Assembly: GCA_050872785.1 (NCBI GenBank)
Contig: JBNMHO010000010.1
Location: 1 to 33,671, forward strand
Direction of reading: 5' to 3'
From: UBA7862 sp050872785
GTDB lineage: Bacteria > Bacillota > Clostridia > Christensenellales > UBA1242
DNA length: 33,671 nucleotides
In this document: piece by piece, positions 6,875 through 14,872 of the stretch
How the letters are laid out: every line of letters starts with the position of its first letter
Numbering within the stretch: the first letter of the stretch is position 1
The notes under the pieces: generated by a model
Databases searched by the model: none
Told to the model about the DNA's origin: nothing
Seen by the model: the letters and a program-made list of their open reading frames with translations, nothing else
Made by a program: the position numbers and the translations under genes

Positions 6875-9055
6875 ATGATTGCAGAAGTTGTTGTTGATGT
6901 TGCAACCATGGGCATGGACAAGGTGTTTGACTATAACATTCCGCCTGAAATGAACGCCACCGTGGGCGACCGAGTGAAAGTTCCATTTGGCAACAGAGAT
7001 GTTGAGGGGTTTGTCACAGCGGTCAAGCAAGATTCAACACTTGACACTGCAAAACTCAAAAACATTTCTTCCAAAATGGACACACAACCCTTGCTTACAC
7101 AAAATATGCTTAGGTTGTGTTTTTTTATGAAAAAAAAGTTTTATCTTAGGCTGATAGATGTCATCAACCTATTTTTGCCACCATATGTCAGAAATGGCAA
7201 GTCCAAGCAAGTGGATTATGTGTCACTGAATACAGATACAATCCCAGACCTTGGCAGGTCAAAAAAACAACTTGAAATTTTGCTTAAACTGCGTGAGTGT
7301 GGCAGTGCAAAACGGGCTGACATTGCAAAGGAATATGGGCAATCGGCATTGAATGCAGTTATAGAGAAGGGATATGTAAAAGTTGTGTCACAAGGTGAAA
7401 GAAGAACCCCACAAAACGCTTTTACAGTTGCCAAAAAATCAATAACTCTAAACCCAACGCAGCAGAAAGCGGTTGACACCATTTCAAACAGCAAATATGC
7501 CACCTATCTTTTACATGGCGTTACGGGAAGCGGCAAGACGGAAGTTTATATTAACTGCATAAGAAACGCCCTAGAACGTGGCAAAACAGCCATTATGCTT
7601 GTGCCAGAAATTTCTCTTACTCCACAAATGTTTGCAAGGTTTAAAAATGCCTTTGGCGACACAGTTGCAATATTGCACAGCAACCTTTCAAGTGGCGAAA
7701 GATTTGACGAATGGCAACGACTTAAAACAGGGCAAGCGAAAATAGCCATTGGGGCAAGGTCATGCATATTTGCTCCGCTAGAAAACATTGGCGTAATTGT
7801 AATTGACGAGGAACATGACTCAAGTTATTATTCCGAAAGCAACCCACGTTATCACACGCATGAAGTGGCACGTTATTTGGCATATCTCAATAATTGTCCA
7901 CTAATTTTAGGTTCTGCCACGCCAAGCATTGAAAGTTCATATCTTGCCTCAATCGGGGAATATCGCAAAATTATTCTTCCAAACAGAGCCAACGACAAGG
8001 AACTCCCAACAATAGAAATTGTCGATATGTTAAGTGAAATCAGAAACGGCAACACAGGGATATTTTCTCAAAAGTTTCTGAGTGAACTTGACGCTTGCAT
8101 ATCTCAAGGCAGACAAGCAATGATATTCATAAACAGACGTGGCTTTTCGTCATTTGTCATGTGCAGAAATTGTGGCTATGTGCCAAAGTGCGAAGATTGC
8201 GATGTGTCACTTGTTTATCACAAAGAGGATAATCTTCTAAAATGTCACTATTGTAACAGACGTTACAAAATGTTATCCCGTTGCCCAAAGTGTGGCAGTG
8301 TGTCACTAAGAACGGGTGCCGTTGGAACAGAACAAGTGGTGGAAGAACTTAAGAAAATGACCAATGTGCCAGTGTTTAGATTGGACAATGACACTACTCA
8401 AAACAAGACTGCATACGTTGACATTTTGCAAAAGTTTAACATGACAAAGCCCGCCATTTTGGTCGGCACCCAAATGATAGCAAAAGGGCATGACTTTGAG
8501 GGGGTTGCGCTTGTTGGAATTGTTGACGCAGATGTGAGTTTGCATTTTTCTGACTACAGAGCCATTGAAAGGACCTTTCAACTTATAACCCAAGTGTCGG
8601 GCAGAGCGGGCAGAAGCGAAGGCGAAGGCAAGGTTGTTTTGCAGACCTATTATCCAAAACACTTTGCCTACAGATGTGCCGTTGACTACAATTATGACGC
8701 CTTCTTCAAAAGGGAATTGTCCCTTCGGGAAACAACTCATTTCCCACCATTTGTTACAATGCTAAGAGTGCTTGTAACAAGCGAAAATGAAGCAAAAGCA
8801 CAAGATACATTGCAACAGATTTATAATCAAATAAAGTCACTTAAGGAGCAAACATACACCAGCGATTTTGTCTATCTTTCCGCCATGCGTTGCCCAAAGA
8901 AGCGACTTCAAAAGAACTTCCGCTATCAAATTATGATAAGAATTTATAGAAAGAACGAAGACGCAATTATCCCTCAAATTTATGACGCTTGCGACAGTGT
9001 AAAGAAAAATGGCGTTTCAATATTTGTGGAACTTGACCCACAAAACTTAAGTTAA
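6875..9055 (+). CDS. priA: Primosomal protein N', replication restart helicase PriA
   Basis: Superfamily 2 helicase that recognises stalled forks and reloads the replisome. The 726 residues hold an N-terminal 3'-DNA-binding domain (about 1-105, with DYNIPPEMNATVGDRVKVPFG), a winged-helix segment, Walker A HGVTGSGKT (214-222), Walker B DEEHD (311-315), eight cysteines forming two zinc sites (CRNCGYVPKCEDC, CHYCNRRYKMLSRCPKC, roughly residues 425-475), and motif VI VSGRAGR. The ATG is preceded by AAGGATAAG. It is downstream of rpoZ and upstream of def and fmt, the order found across Bacillota. No unusual residue changes were seen. Confidence 0.97.
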   Translation: MIAEVVVDVATMGMDKVFDYNIPPEMNATVGDRVKVPFGNRDVEGFVTAVKQDSTLDTAKLKNISSKMDTQPLLTQNMLRLCFFMKKKFYLRLIDVINLFLPPYVRNGKSKQVDYVSLNTDTIPDLGRSKKQLEILLKLRECGSAKRADIAKEYGQSALNAVIEKGYVKVVSQGERRTPQNAFTVAKKSITLNPTQQKAVDTISNSKYATYLLHGVTGSGKTEVYINCIRNALERGKTAIMLVPEISLTPQMFARFKNAFGDTVAILHSNLSSGERFDEWQRLKTGQAKIAIGARSCIFAPLENIGVIVIDEEHDSSYYSESNPRYHTHEVARYLAYLNNCPLILGSATPSIESSYLASIGEYRKIILPNRANDKELPTIEIVDMLSEIRNGNTGIFSQKFLSELDACISQGRQAMIFINRRGFSSFVMCRNCGYVPKCEDCDVSLVYHKEDNLLKCHYCNRRYKMLSRCPKCGSVSLRTGAVGTEQVVEELKKMTNVPVFRLDNDTTQNKTAYVDILQKFNMTKPAILVGTQMIAKGHDFEGVALVGIVDADVSLHFSDYRAIERTFQLITQVSGRAGRSEGEGKVVLQTYYPKHFAYRCAVDYNYDAFFKRELSLRETTHFPPFVTMLRVLVTSENEAKAQDTLQQIYNQIKSLKEQTYTSDFVYLSAMRCPKKRLQKNFRYQIMIRIYRKNEDAIIPQIYDACDSVKKNGVSIFVELDPQNLS

Positions 9056-9065
9056 GATTTTTGAT

Positions 9066-9093
9066 TTGACAAATGATAATGTTGTTATATAAT
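9066..9093 (+). promoter_or_regulatory. Consensus SigA promoter of def-fmt-rlmN-rpe
   Basis: TTGACA (9066-9071), a 16-base spacer and TATAAT (9088-9093). Both hexamers are perfect, so the translation-start genes probably have strong expression independent of priA. Confidence 0.8.
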
Positions 9094-9115
9094 AAATACA
9101 TATGGAGGTTGCAAA

Positions 9116-9556
9116 GTGGCAACAAGAAAAATAGTTACAGTAGAAAATGAAATTTTAAGAAAAAAATCAAAGGAAGTCACCCGCTTTGACGAAAGTTTGT
9201 GGGAACTTTTGGATGATATGAAAGAAACCCTTGAAAAGTCGGGCGGCGTGGGTCTTGCCAGCGTTCAAGTCGGCGTTTTGAAAAGAGCGTTTGTTATAAG
9301 CGTAAACAACTGCTATCTTGAAGTGATAAACCCAAGAATTGTCAAGTCGTCTGGCAGCCAAACGGGGCTTGAAGGGTGCTTGAGTATCCCAGGCAAGCAA
9401 GCCAAAGTTACAAGACCAAACAAAGTGACTGTGGAGTTTGTGGATAGATTTAACTTTCCAATGACAATAACTACAACAGACTTTATGGCTCGTGCATTTT
9501 GCCATGAATATGACCATCTTGACGGCATATTGTATATTGACCACATTAAAAAATAA
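9116..9556 (+). CDS. def: Peptide deformylase
   Basis: Metallo-hydrolase that removes the formyl group from the initiator methionine of new proteins. The 146 residues carry the three family motifs: GVGLASVQ (44-51), EGCLS (86-90, Cys88 binds metal) and HEYDH (130-134, His130 and His134 bind metal, Glu131 is catalytic). In motif 1 the usual GxGLAAxQ is GVGLASVQ, a conservative Ala to Ser change. The start codon is GTG, 7 bases behind GGAGG. fmt follows after 10 bases, pairing formylation with deformylation in one transcript. Confidence 0.96.
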   Translation: MATRKIVTVENEILRKKSKEVTRFDESLWELLDDMKETLEKSGGVGLASVQVGVLKRAFVISVNNCYLEVINPRIVKSSGSQTGLEGCLSIPGKQAKVTRPNKVTVEFVDRFNFPMTITTTDFMARAFCHEYDHLDGILYIDHIKK

Positions 9557-9566
9557 GGGGGAATGA

Positions 9567-10529
9567 ATGAACGTTGTATTCTTAGGCTCAAGTGAGTTTT
9601 CGCTCACTGTCTTAAAAAGTCTTTTGAACTCTCACCATAAAGTCCTTGCCTGTGTTATGGGGCTTGACCAAAAAGTTGGACGTGGCGGGAAAATTGAATA
9701 TTCTCCAGTAAAGAAGTTTTGTCTGTCGCAAAACATTCCTTTTTTTCAATATAAATCAATAAGCAAGCAAGGATTTGATGATATTTCAAGTCTTCACTCA
9801 GACGTGCTTGTAACGGCTTCTTTTGGGCAAATTTTAAGGCAAAATATCCTAGACCTTGCTCCATATGGCGTGATAAATGTTCATGCTTCACTTCTTCCAA
9901 AATATCGTGGCAGTTGCCCAGCAAATTGGGTTATAATAAATGGCGAAAAGCAAACAGGTGTCACCATTATGAAAACGGCACTTTCTCTTGACACAGGCGA
10001 TATGCTTATGCAAAAGGCGTTTGACATAAATGAAAATGAAACAGCGGGCGAGCTTCTGTGTCGTCTTGCAGATTTAGGGGCAGAGATGTTGCCAGAAGCG
10101 CTTGACCTAATTGAAAGCGGGAAAGCAGTCTTTACAAAGCAAGATGAAAGCAAGTCAAGTTATTTCCCAATGCTAAAGCGGGAAGCAAGTGCAATAGACT
10201 TTTCAAAATCTGCAAGAGAAATTGCAAACTTCTGCTTGGGGCTTAACCCATGGCCAGTTGCATGGACTGTTGCAAATGGTGAAGTGATAAAGGTCTATAA
10301 AGCGGCACCACAAAACAACATTTGGGGGGTTGACCTTGATAGTTATAAATGTGGCGAAGTAGTTAGGGCAAATGGCAAAAGTGGGCTTGTTGCAAAGTGC
10401 GGGGACGGGCTTGTGCTTCTTGATATGGTGCAAGCACCAAACGGCAAAATTTTATCTTCAAAAGCCCTTTTAAACGGCAAAAAAATAGCAGAAGGGACAT
10501 TGCTTTGCGGGAGAGTGGATAATGACTGA
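9567..10529 (+). CDS. fmt: Methionyl-tRNA formyltransferase
   Basis: Transfers a formyl group from 10-formyltetrahydrofolate to Met-tRNA for initiation. The 320 residues match family length. Visible: the Rossmann start VVFLGSSEFS, the catalytic triad region VINVHASLLPKYRG (Asn104, His106), and LDTGD with the conserved Asp142, then a C-terminal tRNA-binding beta domain. The ATG has AGGGGGAA just upstream. The 3' end overlaps rlmN by 8 bases. In many Bacillota rsmB lies between fmt and rlmN; it is missing here. Confidence 0.97.
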   Translation: MNVVFLGSSEFSLTVLKSLLNSHHKVLACVMGLDQKVGRGGKIEYSPVKKFCLSQNIPFFQYKSISKQGFDDISSLHSDVLVTASFGQILRQNILDLAPYGVINVHASLLPKYRGSCPANWVIINGEKQTGVTIMKTALSLDTGDMLMQKAFDINENETAGELLCRLADLGAEMLPEALDLIESGKAVFTKQDESKSSYFPMLKREASAIDFSKSAREIANFCLGLNPWPVAWTVANGEVIKVYKAAPQNNIWGVDLDSYKCGEVVRANGKSGLVAKCGDGLVLLDMVQAPNGKILSSKALLNGKKIAEGTLLCGRVDND

Positions 10530-11568
10530 TATTCAAAGTTTAACATTGGAAGAACTAACAAACACAATGCTTTCCTTGGGCGAAAAAAAGTTTAGGGCAG
10601 AGCAAGTCTTTCATGATATTATGCTAGGGAAGAAAATCGATGAAATCTCGACAATTTCTCAAGAACTAAAGAGCAAACTTAAAGAGCAATTTTCAGACGA
10701 GCCACTGACCATATTAACTCAAAAGAAATCTAATGACGGCACATCAAAGTTTTTGTATAAATTATCAGACGGCAACATTGTTGAAGGTGTTTTGATGTGT
10801 TACAAGTTTGGCAATACTCTTTGTGTATCCAGCCAAGTGGGCTGCCGCATGGGGTGCAAGTTTTGTGCTTCGGGGCTTGACGGACTTATAAGAAATTTGA
10901 CCGCAGGAGAGATAGTGTCACAAGTTATTGCCGTCAACAAACTTCTGGGTGGCTCGTTGCAAGAAAGAAAAATATCTAACATAGTCCTAATGGGCAGTGG
11001 CGAACCTCTTGATAATTATGACAACCTCATTCAATTTCTAAAAATAGTCACTTGCAATCGTGGACTAAATTTCAGCGAAAGAAGCATATCTATAAGCACT
11101 TGCGGGCTTGTTCCCAAAATCTACAACCTTGCAGACTCGGGCTTTAAAATAAACATCTGCCTTTCACTTCACGCTTCAAACGATGACACAAGACGACAAA
11201 TTATGCCTGTGGCAAAGGGTTACACGGTGGCGGAACTTCTTGATGCGTGCGACTATTATTTTGAAAAAACGGGCAGACGAATTTTGTTTGAATACATTAT
11301 GATAAAAGACGTAAATTCCTCTACAGAACACGCTTTAAGACTTGCCAAATTGCTTTCAAAAAGAAATTGCATCGTCAACCTTATAAACTTAAACGAAGTT
11401 AAAGAAAACAACTTTAAAAGGTGCAGTGAGGAAACAATAAATCACTTTGCCGAAATCTTGAAATCCTACAATGTAAACGTCACGACAAGAAGAAGTCTTG
11501 GCAATGACGTTGATGGGGCGTGCGGGCAATTAAGACGAAGTTATATAAAAGATAATAAAGGAGAATAA
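10522..11568 (+). CDS. rlmN: 23S rRNA (A2503-C2)/tRNA (A37-C2) methyltransferase, radical SAM
   Basis: Radical SAM enzyme that methylates carbon 2 of A2503 in 23S rRNA and A37 in some tRNAs. The 348 residues contain the iron-sulfur motif CRMGCKFC (Cys108, Cys112, Cys115). The two extra cysteines needed for the ping-pong methyl transfer are also present: Cys101 in LCVSSQVG, which carries the intermediate, and Cys334 in DVDGACGQLRR, which bears the methyl group. The GEPLDNYDN segment follows the usual GMGEP site (here GSGEP). The start overlaps the end of fmt and follows GGGAG, so coupling is likely. rpe begins 1 base after the stop codon. Confidence 0.97.
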   Translation: MTDIQSLTLEELTNTMLSLGEKKFRAEQVFHDIMLGKKIDEISTISQELKSKLKEQFSDEPLTILTQKKSNDGTSKFLYKLSDGNIVEGVLMCYKFGNTLCVSSQVGCRMGCKFCASGLDGLIRNLTAGEIVSQVIAVNKLLGGSLQERKISNIVLMGSGEPLDNYDNLIQFLKIVTCNRGLNFSERSISISTCGLVPKIYNLADSGFKINICLSLHASNDDTRRQIMPVAKGYTVAELLDACDYYFEKTGRRILFEYIMIKDVNSSTEHALRLAKLLSKRNCIVNLINLNEVKENNFKRCSEETINHFAEILKSYNVNVTTRRSLGNDVDGACGQLRRSYIKDNKGE

Positions 11569-11569
11569 A

Positions 11570-12229
11570 ATGTCACTTCTCATTTCAGCCTCAACAAATC
11601 CCCCAAATGAGCGAGATTTGTTGCAATATATAAAGGAACTTTCTAACATTGACATTGATTATATCCATTGTGATATTATGGACGGCAAGTTCGTCGCAAA
11701 CAAAACTTTAAATCACAAAATGGTCGGGAAGATAAATAAAATCACCTCAAAGCCACTTGATGTGCATCTTATGGTGCAAAAGCCATGGAAAGTGGTGGGA
11801 AAATATTTGAGAAATGGGGCGGACATTGTGTCAGTGCATTATGAAGCCTTTGACAACTCAAAACTTCTCAAAAAGACCTTGGAGAAAATCAGAAAGAAAG
11901 GTGCTTTTGCCTCTCTTGCCATAAACCCAAACACAGAAGTGTCGGAAATAGAGCCATTTTTGCCATATTGCGACATGGTGCTTGTTATGAGTGTCGAACC
12001 AGGAAAAAGCGGTCAAAAGTTTATGGAAAGCACCTATGACAAACTTGATAAATTATCCATATCGACCAAGAAGCAGGGTGTGAACCTTGTGGTCGAAGTT
12101 GACGGTGGAGTAACTGTGGATAACGCACCAAAGCTCAAAACCCACGGGACGAACATAGTCGTTGTGGGGTCACACCTTTATTCAAGTGTTGATAGAGCCA
12201 AAACCACCAAGTCTATTCATGAAGCATAA
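11570..12229 (+). CDS. rpe: Ribulose-phosphate 3-epimerase
   Basis: TIM-barrel enzyme of the pentose phosphate pathway that interconverts ribulose 5-phosphate and xylulose 5-phosphate. The 219 residues show the metal/catalytic motifs HCDIMDG (early barrel), DVHLMV, VHYEA, SVEPGKSGQKF (phosphate loop region) and EVDGGV plus VVGSHLY near the C-terminus. The first motif reads ISAS rather than the usual ILSAD, and the glycine loop is GKSGQ rather than GFGGQ, so the sequence is somewhat divergent. Start ATG follows AAAGGAG. In B. subtilis rpe sits after prpC-prkC-rsgA; here it directly follows rlmN. A strong terminator comes 35 bases after the stop. Confidence 0.93.
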   Translation: MSLLISASTNPPNERDLLQYIKELSNIDIDYIHCDIMDGKFVANKTLNHKMVGKINKITSKPLDVHLMVQKPWKVVGKYLRNGADIVSVHYEAFDNSKLLKKTLEKIRKKGAFASLAINPNTEVSEIEPFLPYCDMVLVMSVEPGKSGQKFMESTYDKLDKLSISTKKQGVNLVVEVDGGVTVDNAPKLKTHGTNIVVVGSHLYSSVDRAKTTKSIHEA

Positions 12230-12264
12230 AGTGTAGAGAGGTTTTTTCTAGTTCTATAAAAAGG

Positions 12265-12290
12265 AGAGTTTAGTTTTAAACTCTTTTTTT
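12265..12290 (+). terminator. Rho-independent terminator after rpe
   Basis: Perfect 8-bp stem AGAGTTTA (12265-12272) with TAAACTCT (12277-12284), loop GTTT, followed by a run of T (to 12290). It separates the def-rpe transcript from spoVM. Confidence 0.9.
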
Positions 12291-12340
12291 GTTGTTTTGC
12301 TAACTTGAATGGAAAGCAGTGGCAAAAACCCCCAATAGGG

Positions 12341-12348
12341 CATACAAT
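12341..12348 (+). promoter_or_regulatory. SigE-like -10 element upstream of spoVM
   Basis: CATACAAT matches the -10 consensus of the mother-cell sigma factor SigE of Bacillus and Clostridium. It lies 19 bases before the spoVM start, so the transcript leader would be very short but would still hold the ribosome binding site GGGGTGA. No convincing SigE -35 box is seen 13-15 bases upstream, and CATAnnnTA also fits SigK. Weak on its own, stronger because of the gene behind it. Confidence 0.45.
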
Positions 12349-12367
12349 ATACAAAGCGGGGTGAATA

Positions 12368-12457
12368 ATGAGAATATATTGTATCAAAGCACCAAAGGGT
12401 CTAAAACTCTTTCTAAAATTGCTTCTTAAAAAACACTACATAAAAATTGAAGAATAA
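12368..12457 (+). CDS. spoVM: Stage V sporulation protein SpoVM (29 residues)
   Basis: Very small protein that in Bacillota forms an amphipathic helix, senses positive membrane curvature on the forespore and anchors SpoIVA for spore coat assembly. The translation begins MRIYCIKAPKGLKLFLK. B. subtilis SpoVM begins MKFYTIKLPKFLGGIV, so Met1, the basic residue 2, Tyr4, Ile6, Lys7, the key Pro9, Lys10 and Leu12 line up. The rest is a Leu/Lys amphipathic stretch, as expected. Length is 29 against 26. The ATG follows CGGGGTGA. Position is diagnostic: spoVM lies between rpe(-thiN) and the Asp23-family gene yloU in B. subtilis, exactly as here. It is set off by a terminator upstream and a separate SigA promoter downstream. 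Confidence 0.85.
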   Translation: MRIYCIKAPKGLKLFLKLLLKKHYIKIEE

Positions 12458-12483
12458 AAATTTAAAAAAGTAGTAAGTTTTGC

Positions 12484-12512
12484 TTGCAACAAATGAAATT
12501 TTGTTGTATTAT
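12484..12512 (+). promoter_or_regulatory. SigA-type promoter of the Asp23-fakA pair
   Basis: TTGCAA (12484-12489), a 17-base spacer and TATTAT (12507-12512), 55 bases before the start codon. Confidence 0.6.
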
Positions 12513-12567
12513 ATATCCTGTAGCCTAGGATAATTGTGTATTTTAGGCAAAAAAAGGATAGTTATTT

Positions 12568-12918
12568 ATGTTTGTTAAAACTTCAAATGCTTTTGGTGAC
12601 ATAACAATCGACAACAACGCTATTGCAGTTGTCGCTGGTTTCAACGCACTCGAATGTTATGGTGTGGTGGACCTTGTTGCAAAAGGCACGCAGGAAAGTT
12701 TTGGCGAACTTTTTAAGACCAGATCTTTTTCTCGAGGCGTAAAAATTCAAAGCCTTGACAATCACATAACTGTTGACCTCAACGTTATATTGAAATATGG
12801 TGTTTCAATAACTGCCGTTTGCGACAGCGTAAAAAGCACCGTCAAATACAGCGTTGAAAAGTTTACGGGCATGATTGTTGACGCAGTGAACATCAAAGTC
12901 ATTGGGGTTAGGGTCTGA
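12568..12918 (+). CDS. Asp23/Gls24 family protein (YloU-like)
   Basis: Protein of 116 residues of the Asp23/Gls24 (DUF322) family. Recognisable parts are ITIDNNAIAVVAGFNALECYGVVDL near the start, then GVKIQSLDNHITVDLNVILKYGVSI and the closing helix/strand VNIKVIGVRV. Members are alkaline-shock or envelope-associated proteins; YloU itself has no settled function but is almost always beside the FakA gene, as here. No transmembrane segment or signal peptide is present. The ATG follows AAAAAGGATAG. Own promoter upstream, and a hairpin lies between it and fakA. The family call is secure from sequence and context. Confidence 0.9.
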   Translation: MFVKTSNAFGDITIDNNAIAVVAGFNALECYGVVDLVAKGTQESFGELFKTRSFSRGVKIQSLDNHITVDLNVILKYGVSITAVCDSVKSTVKYSVEKFTGMIVDAVNIKVIGVRV

Positions 12919-12937
12919 TTTTCTTTTTATAATATAG

Positions 12938-12959
12938 AAAGGCAGACTGTCTGTCTTTT
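12938..12959 (+). terminator. Weak terminator or attenuator between the Asp23-family gene and fakA
   Basis: Stem AAAGGCAGA (12938-12946) with TCTGTCTTT (12950-12958), one G-U pair, 3-base loop, then TTGGTTTTATC. The T tract is short, so read-through into fakA is likely. Confidence 0.45.
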
Positions 12960-12982
12960 GGTTTTATCTTTGGAGGATAGAA

Positions 12983-14623
12983 GTGCAGAAAACCGTGAAT
13001 GGTGCAATGTTCAGAAAAATGATTCTATCGGCTTCTACATTGCTTGATGAAAATAGAAAATATGTTGACTCTTTAAATGTCTTTCCTGTGCCAGATGGCG
13101 ACACTGGAACAAATATGAATTTGACATTTAAATCTGCAACTAAGGAAGTAAACGAATGTCCAAACAACAACTTTGACTCTTTGGCAGAGGCTGTGACCAA
13201 GGGCGCATTGCGTGGTGCTAGGGGAAACTCTGGCGTTATCTTGTCACAAATTCTAAAGGGCATGAGCACAGTTATGAGGACTTGCCAAGAACTCAAAACA
13301 AAGGATTTTGCCCATGCAATGAAAGAAGGTGCTGACGTAGCATACAAAGCAGTTACAAAGCCAAAGGAAGGCACAATCTTAACAGTTATCCGTGTTATGG
13401 CAGAATATGCTCTTGTGTCTTGCAAGAAGAACAGCGACTTTGAAGTCTTCTTGAAAGACGTTTTGGACAAGGGTGAAGAAGTGCTGCTTCAAACTCCAGA
13501 ACTTTTGCCAGTTTTGAAAAAGGCCGGAGTCGTTGACGCTGGTGGCAGAGGACTTATCGTTATCTTTACAGGCTTCTACAAAGCACTCACAAATGACGAG
13601 TCCGCAATCTCCGCAGACTATGTTGACGCTCAAACAGCTTATCAAAAAGATGAGGAATTCCACAAAAAACTTGTTGACCTTGCAGAAATCCAATTTGGCT
13701 ATTGCGTTGAGTATAACATTATAAATATGCACAAAAAGACAACTCAAAGCGATATTGACAAACTTAAAGAACGACTTTTGGAACTTGGCGACTCAGTTAT
13801 CTGCATTGGCGACCTTAAACTTGTAAAAGTTCACGTTCACACAAATGAACCAAACAAAGCGCTTGGCTTTGGCTTGGAACTTGGTGAAATTTCAAATATC
13901 AAAATTGAAAACTTGCTCGAAGAACACAGAAAAATGCTTGAAGAACAATCGAAGAAAGAACCTCCAAAGCAAATGGGCATTGTGTCTGTTTCCGCTGGTG
14001 ACGGTTTTGAAGCATTGTTTAAAGACCTTATGGTTGACCACGTTATTAAAGGTGGACAAACCATGAACCCAAGTGCAAGCGACATTGCAGAAGCCATTGA
14101 CCATGTAAACGCAGAAACGGTCTTTGTCCTTCCAAACAACAAAAACATTGTCCTTGCCGCTGAACAAGCAAAAGACCTTGTTAAGAAAAATGTTGTAGTT
14201 ATCCCAACAAAATCTGTCCCAGAGGGAATATCTGCTTGCCTTGCCTTCAACCCAGACGAATCTGTGGAAGAAAACACCGAGGCAATGAAAGAGTCCATGC
14301 AAAATGTTAAAACAGGCAGTGTGACATATGCCGTTAGGGACACTCACGTTGACGGTTTTGACCTAAGCGTTGGCGAAATTATTGGTCTTGACAACAGCGC
14401 AATCTTGGCAAAAGGCAGTGAAATTCCAGAAACAGTTGAGGGACTTCTTGCAAAACTTGTTGACGACACAACAGTCAATGTCACCTTGTTCTATGGTCAA
14501 GAAGTTAAGGAAGAGGACGCAGTCAAACTTCAAGAGAAACTTCAAACCTCATATCCTCAATGCGAATTCAACGCCGTTTCGGGTGGACAACCAGTATATT
14601 ATTATATACTTTCAGTAGAATAA
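12983..14623 (+). CDS. fakA: Fatty acid kinase catalytic subunit FakA (DAK2/YloV family)
   Basis: Kinase of 546 residues that phosphorylates FakB-bound exogenous fatty acids with ATP. The N-terminal DhaL (DAK2) domain spans about 1-200, with the Mg-ATP motif PDGDTGTNM (37-45) and LRGARGNSGVILSQ (76-89). A middle domain follows, and a C-terminal DegV-like region from about residue 320 (MGIVSVSAGDGFEALF). Length agrees with YloV/FakA (about 550). The start codon is GTG behind TTGGAGG. The FakB partner is not in this window. The usual downstream gene recG is replaced by a terminator and dnaG. Confidence 0.94.
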   Translation: MQKTVNGAMFRKMILSASTLLDENRKYVDSLNVFPVPDGDTGTNMNLTFKSATKEVNECPNNNFDSLAEAVTKGALRGARGNSGVILSQILKGMSTVMRTCQELKTKDFAHAMKEGADVAYKAVTKPKEGTILTVIRVMAEYALVSCKKNSDFEVFLKDVLDKGEEVLLQTPELLPVLKKAGVVDAGGRGLIVIFTGFYKALTNDESAISADYVDAQTAYQKDEEFHKKLVDLAEIQFGYCVEYNIINMHKKTTQSDIDKLKERLLELGDSVICIGDLKLVKVHVHTNEPNKALGFGLELGEISNIKIENLLEEHRKMLEEQSKKEPPKQMGIVSVSAGDGFEALFKDLMVDHVIKGGQTMNPSASDIAEAIDHVNAETVFVLPNNKNIVLAAEQAKDLVKKNVVVIPTKSVPEGISACLAFNPDESVEENTEAMKESMQNVKTGSVTYAVRDTHVDGFDLSVGEIIGLDNSAILAKGSEIPETVEGLLAKLVDDTTVNVTLFYGQEVKEEDAVKLQEKLQTSYPQCEFNAVSGGQPVYYYILSVE

Positions 14624-14642
14624 TCTATTATTTTAACCTATA

Positions 14643-14674
14643 CAAAAATCCCTTGCAAAAGTGAGGGGTTTTTG
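14643..14674 (+). terminator. Terminator after fakA
   Basis: An 11-bp stem, CAAAAATCCCT (14643-14653) with AGGGGTTTTTG (14664-14674), with one G-U pair and a 10-base loop. The T tract is part of the stem, so it could work in both directions. Confidence 0.75.
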
Positions 14675-14785
14675 CTTGTTATTTGGCGTATTTTGCCCTA
14701 AAAAACCGCTAAAATAGCCCCAAAATGCAAATTTTATGAAAAAATTAAAAATTTTCTTAAATTTTTTGAAAAATAAAAAGGAAAT

Positions 14786-14813
14786 TTGTATTTTGCGTGA
14801 AATAATATATAAT
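14786..14813 (+). promoter_or_regulatory. SigA-type promoter of dnaG-rpoD
   Basis: TTGTAT (14786-14791), a 16-base spacer and TATAAT (14808-14813). The expected transcription start coincides with the left end of the palindrome at 14821-14839. Confidence 0.55.
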
Positions 14814-14820
14814 AGTTGAG

Positions 14821-14839
14821 TTTGTGCAAATTGCACAAA
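14821..14839 (+). promoter_or_regulatory. Palindrome at the dnaG transcription start
   Basis: TTTGTGCAAATTGCACAAA is a perfect 19-base palindrome around a central A, just downstream of the dnaG -10 box. It may act as an operator in DNA or a hairpin at the RNA 5' end. It shares GTGCAA/TTGCAC half-sites with the ligA leader. Confidence 0.4.
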
Positions 14840-14872
14840 AAAACTTAATGTAAAAATATAGGAGATTGGTCT

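Noticed and set aside
8306..8740. Open frame of 144 codons on the - strand inside priA
   Set aside because: Antisense to intact priA motifs, without promoter or ribosome binding site.
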